This document shows positions 7,766 to 13,027 of a stretch of 13,027 bases of DNA, piece by piece. Position 1 is the first letter of the stretch, and each line of letters starts with the position of its first letter. The stretch is from the NCBI GenBank assembly GCA_947452525.1, contig CANGCW010000017.1, forward strand, positions 1 to 13,027, read 5' to 3'. The notes beneath the pieces were generated by a model that saw only the letters and a list, made by a program, of their open reading frames with translations, searched no databases and was not told the origin of the DNA. The translations under genes were made by a program, and so were the position numbers. Source of the DNA: Actinomycetota bacterium (GTDB taxonomy: Bacteria > Actinomycetota > Actinomycetes > Nanopelagicales > Nanopelagicaceae).

Positions 7766-8079
7766 GCAAGGTAGCGACTCAAGAAGAAGTAACAGAGGCG
7801 ATGAAGGATGTTATCGACCCTGAACTTGGTATCAACGTCATCGATCTCGGTCTTGTCTACGACATGCGCATCGAGGGTGATAACGTCGCCATCCTTGATA
7901 TGACTCTTACCTCTGCCGCGTGCCCACTTCAGGATGTTATCGAGGATCAGACTCGATCCGTTCTGCAAGACCTCACAACGGATGTGAAGATCAACTGGGT
8001 ATGGATGCCACCTTGGGGCCCGAACCGCATTACGGATGATGGAAGAGAGCAACTTCGCTCAATCGGTTTTACAGTCTGA
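7762..8079 (+). CDS. sufT: SufT/DUF59 Fe-S maturation protein
   Basis: Small MIP18/DUF59-family protein of 105 residues, related to the PaaD-like SufT proteins that help Fe-S protein maturation in Gram-positive bacteria; the exact chemistry is not settled. It shows DPELGINVIDLGLVYD (residues 19-34) and TLTSAACPLQD with the conserved C54, followed by WMPPWGPNRI. There is no extra domain. It overlaps sufU by 4 nt (ATGA), which implies coupled translation, and an ABC exporter begins 5 nt after its stop. The family call is firm; the role is by family knowledge and context. Confidence 0.94.
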   Translation: MSKVATQEEVTEAMKDVIDPELGINVIDLGLVYDMRIEGDNVAILDMTLTSAACPLQDVIEDQTRSVLQDLTTDVKINWVWMPPWGPNRITDDGREQLRSIGFTV

Positions 8080-8084
8080 TTTAG

Positions 8085-9947
8085 ATGTCAATGCATTCTG
8101 CATGGATGGCGATGCGATCAGCCACCATGGACTCCTCGGTTAAGAATCAGAGACTCAAGCCGGGAACATTTAAGAGGATTGTGGGTTTTGCGAGACCCTA
8201 CAAGGCGTCGCTTATCATCTTCTTAGTTACTGTTGTAATAGATGCGCTAATCATGGTCGCAACTCCGCTCATGCTCCGTCGCCTGATCGATCAGGGCGTC
8301 ATGCATCGCGACGGGGGAGTAGTAACGGAACTTGCCATCATCGTTGCGAGTCTGGCAATTGCTGATGCGCTCTTCAGCGCACTCGGCCGTCTCTACTCCG
8401 CAAGAATCGGCGAGGGCCTCATCTTTGACCTTCGGACAAAAGTCTTCTCACATGTACAGCGTCAATCAATTGCCTTCTTTACCCGCACCCAGACCGGCGC
8501 ACTCATTTCTAGAATCAACTCTGATGTTATTGGCGCACAACAAGCTTTCACTTCAACGCTCTCCGGAGTTATCAGCAACATCCTGAGCCTCATCTTGGTA
8601 GCCGGAACGCTCTTCCTCCTCTCGTGGCAGATCACAACTCTCTCGCTACTCCTTCTTCCCTTATTCCTCCTGCCAACTAAGTGGGTCGGTAAACATCTGC
8701 AGCGGTTAACCCGTGAATCTTTTAATCTCAATGCTGAGATGTCTTCAACCATGACTGAACGCTTCAACGTTTCGGGAGCGTTGCTGGTAAATCTCTACGG
8801 CGACTCTCGTACAGAGGGAGAGGTCTTCTCGGCCCGCGCTCGCCGCGTTGCAGATATGGGTATTCGTATCGCGCTTCTCAATCGCGCCTTCTTTATAGCG
8901 ATTACCTCCGTCGCCTCAGTTGCGACCGCCTTCGCCTACGGAGTTGGTGGCCATCTAGCGATTAACGGCACAATCACGCTCGGAACACTCCTTGCTATCA
9001 CCGCTCTCTTGGCTCGTCTATACGGACCTCTTACCTCTCTGGCGAATGTTCGCGTCGATATTATGACCGCGCTTGTCTCATTTGAGAGAGTCTTCGAAGT
9101 GCTTGACCTTGAGCCGATGGTTCGGGATTCCGAAGGTGCGGTTGAACTCAAGACATCAACACCGAGTATCGAATTTAAGGAAGTGCACTTTACCTACCCG
9201 CGGGCTGAAGAGATTTCACTTGCTTCATTGGAATCCGCTGCGAAGAAAGAGATGGTTGAGTCTGGTGAGATTCTCAAGGGAATCTCCTTCTCGGTTCCGA
9301 GCGGTACATCCACTGCGATTGTTGGACCATCGGGTGCGGGAAAGAGCACCATCTCTTCCTTAATTCCTCGCCTCTACGATGTCTCTTCAGGATCAATCTC
9401 TATCGAAGGTCGCGATATTCGTGAATACACAGTGCTTTCACTTCGTAAAGCAATCGGTGTCGTTACTCAAGATTCACATATGTTCCACGAAAGCATTGAA
9501 TCGAATCTGCGCTATGCAAAGAGCGATGCAACTCACGAAGAGATGCTTGCAGCTTGTGATTCGGCTCAGATTGGTGAATTCATTCGCTCTCTTCCTAATG
9601 GCCTCGATACCGTCGTGGGGGAGCGTGGTCATCGACTCTCGGGCGGTGAGAAACAACGCTTAGCGATTGCTCGACTTCTACTTAAAGCACCATCGATTGT
9701 GATTCTTGATGAGGCGACAGCCCACTTGGACTCCGAGAATGAAGCGCTTGTGCAGGAGGCATTCGATACTGCTCTGGTTGGTCGTACATCTATCGTGATT
9801 GCGCACCGACTTTCAACAGTTCTCAACGCTGACCAGATTATTGTGGTGGATGGGGGAGAGATTGTTGAACGAGGAACCCATGCAGAACTTCTCGAACTCG
9901 GTGGACTTTATTCAGATCTCTATCAACGACAAGCTTTTACGGCTTGA
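8085..9947 (+). CDS. ABC exporter half-transporter (fused membrane and ATPase domains)
   Basis: 620-residue type IV (MsbA/multidrug-like) ABC exporter half-transporter, expected to form a homo- or heterodimer in the cytoplasmic membrane. The membrane domain covers about residues 35-325 with six hydrophobic segments (for example 40-60, 75-95, 155-180, 185-205, 265-290, 295-312). The ATPase domain has Walker A GPSGAGKST (414-422), signature LSGGEKQR (518-525), Walker B VILDEAT (D542, E543) and switch H574 in IAHRLST. Between the first two strands of the ATPase domain lies an insertion (AEEISLASLESAAKKE...) that I recall from an actinobacterial exporter subfamily. The first ATG at 8085 is used since that subfamily has a similar N-terminus (MSMHSAW), but no ribosome site is seen and ATG at 8091, 8106, 8112 or 8127 is possible. 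It starts 5 nt after sufT, so it is probably co-transcribed. The substrate is unknown. Confidence 0.92.
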   Translation: MSMHSAWMAMRSATMDSSVKNQRLKPGTFKRIVGFARPYKASLIIFLVTVVIDALIMVATPLMLRRLIDQGVMHRDGGVVTELAIIVASLAIADALFSALGRLYSARIGEGLIFDLRTKVFSHVQRQSIAFFTRTQTGALISRINSDVIGAQQAFTSTLSGVISNILSLILVAGTLFLLSWQITTLSLLLLPLFLLPTKWVGKHLQRLTRESFNLNAEMSSTMTERFNVSGALLVNLYGDSRTEGEVFSARARRVADMGIRIALLNRAFFIAITSVASVATAFAYGVGGHLAINGTITLGTLLAITALLARLYGPLTSLANVRVDIMTALVSFERVFEVLDLEPMVRDSEGAVELKTSTPSIEFKEVHFTYPRAEEISLASLESAAKKEMVESGEILKGISFSVPSGTSTAIVGPSGAGKSTISSLIPRLYDVSSGSISIEGRDIREYTVLSLRKAIGVVTQDSHMFHESIESNLRYAKSDATHEEMLAACDSAQIGEFIRSLPNGLDTVVGERGHRLSGGEKQRLAIARLLLKAPSIVILDEATAHLDSENEALVQEAFDTALVGRTSIVIAHRLSTVLNADQIIVVDGGEIVERGTHAELLELGGLYSDLYQRQAFTA

Positions 9948-9950
9948 GAT

Positions 9951-10247
9951 CTACTTTAACTCTCTCGCGTTAAATTCTGGTGTCGGTGTCTTCATCGTCT
10001 CTCGACCAGCATTTGCGATAACAACAGCAACATAAGGAAGGGTGACGGCACCGAAGAGCGCAATCCACCGATAAGGACTTGGTAGCACAACCGTGAGGAT
10101 GAAACAGGCGGTCCTAATCATCATAGAGATGAAGTATCGACGCTGCCTCCCCGATTGATCCTGGGAGAGGCTCTCTGAGACAGAGGAGATCGAATGGACT
10201 GTGGCAGGCTGGATGGAGGTACTGCGATTTCGACCGAACTTGCGCAT
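9951..10247 (-). CDS. DUF3099 family small membrane protein
   Basis: 98-residue protein on the reverse strand matching the actinobacterial DUF3099 family by its core: ESLSQDQSGRQRRYFISMMI, then two hydrophobic segments (about residues 43-56 and 61-77) around a short turn with SPYRW, then the VVIANAGRE ending. It probably sits in the membrane as a two-helix hairpin; no function is known. ATG at 10247 is chosen because a TACCCT box lies exactly 6 nt upstream, suggesting a leaderless message. An AAAGGAG lies 13 nt upstream and a TTG at 10292 would add 15 residues. It is divergent from fabG across 75 nt and converges on the ABC exporter with only 3 nt between the stops. Confidence 0.85.
   Translation of the reverse strand: MRKFGRNRSTSIQPATVHSISSVSESLSQDQSGRQRRYFISMMIRTACFILTVVLPSPYRWIALFGAVTLPYVAVVIANAGRETMKTPTPEFNARELK
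9955..9974. repeat. Inverted repeat TTTAAC-N8-GTTAAA at a convergent gene junction
   Basis: A perfect 6-bp inverted repeat with an 8-nt loop (TCTCTCGC) lies in the last codons of the DUF3099 gene, 7 nt past the ABC exporter stop. It is A+T-rich and has no T-tract, so it is not a standard intrinsic terminator, although it is the only symmetric element at this junction. It may be a weak bidirectional terminator or chance. Confidence 0.35.
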
Positions 10248-10253
10248 AGTTGA

Positions 10254-10259
10254 AGGGTA
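10254..10259 (-). promoter_or_regulatory. Putative -10 box for leaderless DUF3099 gene
   Basis: The reverse strand reads TACCCT, then TCAACT, then the ATG at 10247. The TAnnnT-N6-start spacing is the same as at ctaA and fabG and supports this ATG as the true start. No -35 element is evident. Confidence 0.4.
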
Positions 10260-10310
10260 ACTCCTTTGCAACACAGGGCCGACCACTTTCAACTACGCAG
10301 AAGTAACAGG

Positions 10311-10316
10311 TAACTT
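10311..10316 (+). promoter_or_regulatory. Putative -10 box for leaderless fabG
   Basis: TAACTT is followed by ACTCAC and then the fabG ATG at 10323, so transcription would begin at or next to the start codon. fabG has no Shine-Dalgarno sequence, which fits. A weak -35-like TTCAAC lies at 10288-10293 (17 nt spacer). Confidence 0.45.
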
Positions 10317-10322
10317 ACTCAC

Positions 10323-11033
10323 ATGAGCAGCGCACGTAATGTCCTGGTAACGGGCGGAAATCGGGGTATTGGCCTCGCTATCGCACAAGCCTTCAAAGAG
10401 GCGGGCGATAACGTCATCATCACCTACCGTACTGGGGGAGCACCCGATGGACTCCTTGGCGTTCAGATGGATGTCACCGATAGCGCCAGCGTAAATAGCG
10501 CCTTTGCCGAGATTGAAGAGAAGTACGGAACAGTTGATGTTCTGATCGCAAATGCGGGAATTACGAAAGATGGACTCGCGATGCGGATGTCCGATTCTGA
10601 TTTCCAAGATGTTGTAGATACAAACCTCACCGGAACTTTTAGGGTGGCACAGCGCTCTCTTGCAGGAATGATGAAGAAGCGATCCGGCCGAGTGATCTTT
10701 ATCGGCTCCGTTGTTGCCCTGCTTGGCTCTGCCGGACAGGCAAATTACGCAGCGACGAAGAGCGCCCTCGTCGGCCTAGCTCGTACTCTCGCCCGTGAAT
10801 ATGGAAGCAGGGGAATCACATTCAACGTTGTAGCCCCTGGCTTTGTGGAGACCGATATGACCGCTGTCTTGGCTGATAACCTCAAAGAGAAGTATGTATC
10901 ACAGATTCCCCTAGGACGTTTCTGCTCTCCAGCAGAAGTTGCAGATGTTGTTACCTTCATAGCTTCGCAAGAGGCGGCATATATCACCGGCGCTGTCATA
11001 CCAGTTGATGGCGGATTAGGAATGGGGCACTAA
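10323..11033 (+). CDS. fabG: 3-oxoacyl-ACP reductase (FabG/MabA type)
   Basis: Short-chain dehydrogenase that reduces 3-oxoacyl-ACP to 3-hydroxyacyl-ACP with NADPH in type II fatty acid synthesis. The 236-residue protein has the nucleotide-binding TGGNRGIG (residues 10-17), NAG (77-79) and the catalytic set N101, S129, Y142 and K146 (NYAATK). The ending GAVIPVDGGLGMGH is the usual FabG tail. The cofactor loop reads ITYRTGGAP, with R36 placed to favour NADPH (inference). The 2-nt gap to an InhA-type reductase copies the mycobacterial mabA-inhA pair, which supports the assignment over other short-chain dehydrogenases. ATG at 10323 lacks a ribosome site but has a -10 box 6 nt upstream. Confidence 0.94.
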   Translation: MSSARNVLVTGGNRGIGLAIAQAFKEAGDNVIITYRTGGAPDGLLGVQMDVTDSASVNSAFAEIEEKYGTVDVLIANAGITKDGLAMRMSDSDFQDVVDTNLTGTFRVAQRSLAGMMKKRSGRVIFIGSVVALLGSAGQANYAATKSALVGLARTLAREYGSRGITFNVVAPGFVETDMTAVLADNLKEKYVSQIPLGRFCSPAEVADVVTFIASQEAAYITGAVIPVDGGLGMGH

Positions 11034-11035
11034 GC

Positions 11036-11806
11036 ATGGGTCTACTTGAAGGCAAGAAAATTCTCGTAACAGGTGTCCTCACGGATTCATCGATTGCATT
11101 CCATGTCGCCCGCCTTGCGCAGGAGCAGGGCGCTGATGTCGTCCTCTCATCGTTCGGAAGAGCGCTCAGCATCACAACGCGAATCGCTGGTCGACTTCCC
11201 AAGCCTGCACCGGTAATCGAACTCGATGTAACAAGTGAAGAGCATCTTGCCGCGCTACCAGGGAAGATCAAAGAGCACCTTCCATATCTTGATGGCGTTG
11301 TACATTCAATTGGCTTCGCGCCAGAGGCCGCTCTTGGTGGAAACTTTCTCAATACTGAGTGGCAGGACGTTGCAACAGCCGTGCATGTAAGCGCCTATTC
11401 GTTGAAATCTCTCACCATGGCATGTAAGCCCCTCTTCCCGGAGAGCGGTGCAAGCGTTGTAGGTCTTACCTTCGACGCAACCGTTGCTTGGCCGAAGTAC
11501 GACTGGATGGGTGTTGCCAAGGCAGCCCTTGAGTCCTGCTCCCGCTACCTCGCCCGCGACCTCGGCGCAGATAAGGTCCGTTCCAACCTCATCGCGGCCG
11601 GCCCAATTAAGACCATGGCTGCTAAATCCATCCCTGGCTTCTCTGACTTTGAAGATGTCTGGACCGCCCGGGCTCCGCTGGCATGGGATGTAAGTGACCC
11701 AATTCCGGCCGCCCAGGGCACAGTCGCCCTTCTCTCGGATTGGTTCCCCATGACCACCGGCGAGATCGTCCATGTCGATGGGGGAGTCCACGCCATCGGT
11801 GGCTAG
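11036..11806 (+). CDS. fabI: Enoyl-ACP reductase, InhA-like FabI
   Basis: NADH-dependent enzyme that completes each fatty acid elongation cycle by reducing the trans-2-enoyl-ACP. The 256-residue protein follows InhA closely along its length: GKKILVTGVLTDSSIAFHVA at the cofactor site (residues 6-25), HSIGFAP near 90, the catalytic F146, Y155 and K162 with the F-X8-Y-X6-K spacing of InhA, RSNLIAAGPI (182-191), and the ending TTGEIVHVDGG. The substrate loop after AAGPI is shorter than in InhA, in keeping with ordinary chain lengths rather than mycolates (inference). It lies 2 nt after fabG and has only a weak AATGGGG ribosome site, so coupling is likely. From about 11521 to the stop the G+C rises to about 63% (hand count), unlike the 5' half. 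Confidence 0.95.
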   Translation: MGLLEGKKILVTGVLTDSSIAFHVARLAQEQGADVVLSSFGRALSITTRIAGRLPKPAPVIELDVTSEEHLAALPGKIKEHLPYLDGVVHSIGFAPEAALGGNFLNTEWQDVATAVHVSAYSLKSLTMACKPLFPESGASVVGLTFDATVAWPKYDWMGVAKAALESCSRYLARDLGADKVRSNLIAAGPIKTMAAKSIPGFSDFEDVWTARAPLAWDVSDPIPAAQGTVALLSDWFPMTTGEIVHVDGGVHAIGG

Positions 11807-11851
11807 ATAAATGGCTAATTTGGGGGCTGTGGGGTAGCCTTCTCCCATCAA

Positions 11852-11871
11852 GTGGAGCTAGCCGCTCCCAC
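11852..11871 (+). terminator. Strong hairpin after fabI, possible U-less terminator or leader stem
   Basis: GTGGAGC and GCTCCCAC pair around the loop TAGCC with one bulged C, giving a 7-bp G+C-rich stem. It stands 46 nt after the fabI stop. No run of T follows, so it is not a classic Rho-independent terminator. Actinobacteria are reported to use hairpins without U-tracts, but a structural role in the infC leader is equally possible. Confidence 0.35.
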
Positions 11872-11908
11872 CTCACCGGTTCTGCTGGTCGGTCACGTAG
11901 TTCAAAGT

Positions 11909-11924
11909 AGGGGCTATTGCCTCT
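11909..11924 (+). promoter_or_regulatory. Small hairpin in the infC leader region
   Basis: AGGGGC pairs with GCCTCT around a TATT tetraloop, six pairs including one G-T (G-U in RNA). A pyrimidine-rich stretch (CTTCTGCC) follows. Whether it is transcribed with fabI or infC cannot be seen here. Confidence 0.3.
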
Positions 11925-12017
11925 CTTCTGCCACGCTGTGCGGCTATCTTCATGCGAACGTCACTAAGGTCTTCTGATCTTGGGGTCGAGTTCTACACAT
12001 AACCATGAAGTAGTTGG

Positions 12018-12032
12018 AAGGAAACAGTTATC
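12018..12032 (+). promoter_or_regulatory. Ribosome binding site fixing the ATC start of infC
   Basis: AAGGA at 12018-12022 lies 7 nt before ATC at 12030-12032. The next in-frame candidate, TTG at 12042, would be 19 nt away, which is too far. ATC is also the codon expected from homologues beginning with an I/M-S-x-E/D-x-R-I-N pattern. Confidence 0.75.
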
Positions 12033-12650
12033 AGCGCTGATTTGAGAATCAATGATCGCATTCGCAGCAATGAGGTACGCCTCATCGGCTACGAGGGTGA
12101 TCAAATTGGCATCATCGATCTACAAGCTGCATTGGCAATGGCCGAAGAGGTTGGTCTTGATCTCGTAGAGATTTCGCCTGACGCAAAGCCACCAGTCTGC
12201 AAGATCATGGATTTCGGAAAGTATAAGTACGAGATCGCTCAGAAGGCGCGTGAAGCTAGAGCTAATCAGACTCATATTGTGGTCAAGGAGATTCGTCTCG
12301 GACTCAAGATTGAGAATCATGATTACGAGACTAAGCGAAATCACATCGCGAAGTTCCTTGGCGCTGGCGACAAGGTAAAGGTCACCGTTCAATTCCGTGG
12401 TCGTGAACAGACTCGCCCTGAGATGGGTTACCGAATGTTGATGAAGCTTGCTGAAGAGCTAGCCGAAGTCGCAATCGTGGAGTTCGCACCAAAGAAGGAA
12501 GGTCGCAGTATGACGATGGTTCTCGGACCAATCGTCAAGAAGGCGACAACGAAGAAGAGCTCAGCACCAAAGGCCCCCGCAGCAGCTGCACCTGTGCAAC
12601 AGGAAGCGGTAACGGCGGAGGCACCAGCGGAACAAGTGGTCTCTGAGTAA
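12030..12650 (+). CDS. infC: Translation initiation factor IF-3, with ATC start
   Basis: Binds the 30S subunit, keeps it apart from the 50S subunit and checks the start codon and initiator tRNA. From ATC at 12030 the protein has 206 residues: N-terminal domain about 7-75 (LRINDRIRSNEVRLIG ... DLVEISPDAKPPVCKIMDFGKYKYE), a basic linker, the C-terminal domain about 85-170 (KEIRLGLKIENHDYETKRNHIAKFL ... VTVQFRGREQTRPEMG), and an Ala/Lys/Glu-rich tail of about 35 residues beyond the conserved core. The rare ATC start is supported by the ribosome site and by the known habit of infC genes to use ATT or ATC, which lets IF-3 repress its own translation. rpmI follows after 68 nt in the classic infC-rpmI-rplT order. 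Confidence 0.95.
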   Translation: MSADLRINDRIRSNEVRLIGYEGDQIGIIDLQAALAMAEEVGLDLVEISPDAKPPVCKIMDFGKYKYEIAQKAREARANQTHIVVKEIRLGLKIENHDYETKRNHIAKFLGAGDKVKVTVQFRGREQTRPEMGYRMLMKLAEELAEVAIVEFAPKKEGRSMTMVLGPIVKKATTKKSSAPKAPAAAAPVQQEAVTAEAPAEQVVSE

Positions 12651-12664
12651 GCACCAAAGTAAAG

Positions 12665-12686
12665 AGTTTTCACACTAGTTTTCACA
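12665..12686 (+). repeat. Two tandem copies of AGTTTTCACA between infC and rpmI
   Basis: AGTTTTCACA occurs at 12665-12674 and again at 12677-12686, a 12-nt period with CT between. Each copy contains TTCACA, close to a -35 hexamer, but no matching -10 box follows at 17 nt. The purpose is unknown; an internal promoter, an mRNA site for ribosomal protein control, or chance duplication are possible. Confidence 0.5.
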
Positions 12687-12718
12687 GATGTTCTAGCGGG
12701 ATCAGAAACGAGGAAGCA

Positions 12719-12916
12719 ATGCCAAAGATGAAGAGCCACAGTGGCGCGAAGAAGACTTTTCGCCTCACCGGCACAGGAAAAGTAATGCACGAGCGCGCTG
12801 GTAAGCGCCACCTCTTGGAGCACAAGTCTTCACGAATCACTCGTCGCTTGAGCTCAGATGCAACAGCATCTAAGCCAGGTACCGTCACCGCCAAGCGCAT
12901 GCTCGGATTGAAGTAA
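12719..12916 (+). CDS. rpmI: 50S ribosomal protein L35
   Basis: 65-residue basic protein of the large ribosomal subunit. It starts MPKMKSHSGAKKTFRLTGTG and contains the typical HLLEHKSSRITRRL segment; both length and sequence are normal for L35. The ATG at 12719 is preceded by GAGGA with about 4 nt spacing. It lies 68 nt after infC and 10 nt before rplT, so it is translated from the same message as L20. Confidence 0.97.
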   Translation: MPKMKSHSGAKKTFRLTGTGKVMHERAGKRHLLEHKSSRITRRLSSDATASKPGTVTAKRMLGLK

Positions 12917-12926
12917 GGGGAGAATC

Positions 12927-13027
12927 ATGGCAAGAGTAAAACGCGGAGTACATGCGGCGAAGAAGCGTCGCACCACCCTTGAGCGCGCATCTGGTTATCG
13001 CGGTCAACGCTCACGTCTTTTCATTAA
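12927..13027 (+). CDS. rplT: 50S ribosomal protein L20, N-terminal part (cut by window edge)
   Basis: The first 33 codons of L20, which binds 23S rRNA early in 50S assembly and in several bacteria represses its own operon. The start MARVKRGVHAAKKRRTTLER followed by ASGYRGQRSRLF is the L20 N-terminal extension; about 85 further residues lie outside the window. The ATG at 12927 has GGGGAGA about 4 nt upstream and stands 10 nt after rpmI. It completes the infC-rpmI-rplT order. Confidence 0.95.
   Translation, partial: MARVKRGVHAAKKRRTTLERASGYRGQRSRLFI

Larger units (their letters stand above)
11807..12029 (+). other. Gene-free region: fabI 3' end and infC leader
   Basis: 223 nt without a supported gene. 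It contains a strong hairpin at 11852-11871, a 6-bp hairpin at 11909-11924 and repeated GGCTA/TAGCC words. TAAGGT (11965-11970) and TATCTT (11945-11950) fit a -10 consensus, but no -35 is clear, so I do not choose between them. infC leaders often carry autoregulatory structures; this one does not match a leader class that I recognise. No intrinsic terminator with a T-tract follows fabI. Confidence 0.5.

Noticed and set aside
7399..8052. 217-codon reverse-strand frame opposite sufU and sufT
   Set aside because: It spans the antisense of two conserved genes and its sequence is low-complexity with no family resemblance.
8091..8129. Later ATG starts for the ABC exporter
   Set aside because: They are possible, but the N-terminus from 8085 resembles related actinobacterial exporters and gives a 5-nt gap after sufT; nothing in the sequence favours a later start.
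11306..11851. 181-codon reverse-strand frame opposite fabI
   Set aside because: It is a long antisense frame favoured by the G+C-rich 3' end of fabI; the sense strand codes for a full InhA-like protein.
11807..12029. tRNA or other structured RNA gene in the fabI-infC gap
   Set aside because: Hairpins are present, but there is no cloverleaf, no T-loop GTTC motif in place and no leader class that I recognise.
1..13027. Defence, mobile or biosynthetic island
   Set aside because: No integrase, transposase, toxin-antitoxin pair, CRISPR repeat or attachment site was seen. All genes belong to core families in familiar orders.

Overview
The window looks like chromosomal core DNA from an actinobacterium of intermediate G+C (about 50% by eye). 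Four things suggest this: a SufR-led suf operon with a Rieske-type ferredoxin between sufD and sufC, sufU and sufT instead of sufE, an InhA-type enoyl-ACP reductase behind a MabA/FabG-type ketoreductase, and a DUF3099 protein. The moderate G+C, tight packing and frequent 1-14 nt gene overlaps would fit a streamlined freshwater actinobacterium (Nanopelagicales/acI-like). That placement is inference. I see no mobile elements, tRNA, rRNA or CRISPR.

Layout. (1) 1-1676, minus strand: ctaA (heme A synthase) overlapping tkt (transketolase, cut by the window edge). (2) 1677-1798: divergent promoter region with a SufR-type operator at the sufR start. (3) 1799-9947, plus strand: sufR-sufB-sufD-Rieske-sufC-sufS-sufU-sufT and an ABC exporter, every junction overlapping or separated by at most 9 nt, so probably one transcript. 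(4) 9951-10247, minus strand: a small DUF3099 membrane protein, convergent with the exporter. (5) 10323-11806, plus strand: fabG-fabI, two NAD(P)H steps of type II fatty acid elongation. (6) 11807-12029: a gene-free leader with hairpins and a repeated 5-mer. (7) 12030-13027, plus strand: infC-rpmI-rplT (IF3, L35, L20), with infC starting at a non-canonical ATC and rplT cut by the window edge.

How the parts work together. SufS removes sulfur from cysteine and passes it to SufU. The SufBCD scaffold/ATPase builds Fe-S clusters, and SufT probably helps maturation. SufR carries cysteines spaced like the cluster ligands of actinobacterial SufR and sits next to a matching operator, so the operon most likely senses its own product. 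CtaA makes heme A for cytochrome oxidase, so the divergent locus joins two metal-cofactor pathways.

The most useful observations are regulatory: a dual-match SufR operator over the sufR start codon, three TAnnnT boxes exactly 6 nt before start codons (candidate leaderless promoters), the ATC start of infC, and the structured region upstream of infC. I found no convincing new multi-gene system; the gene content is housekeeping.
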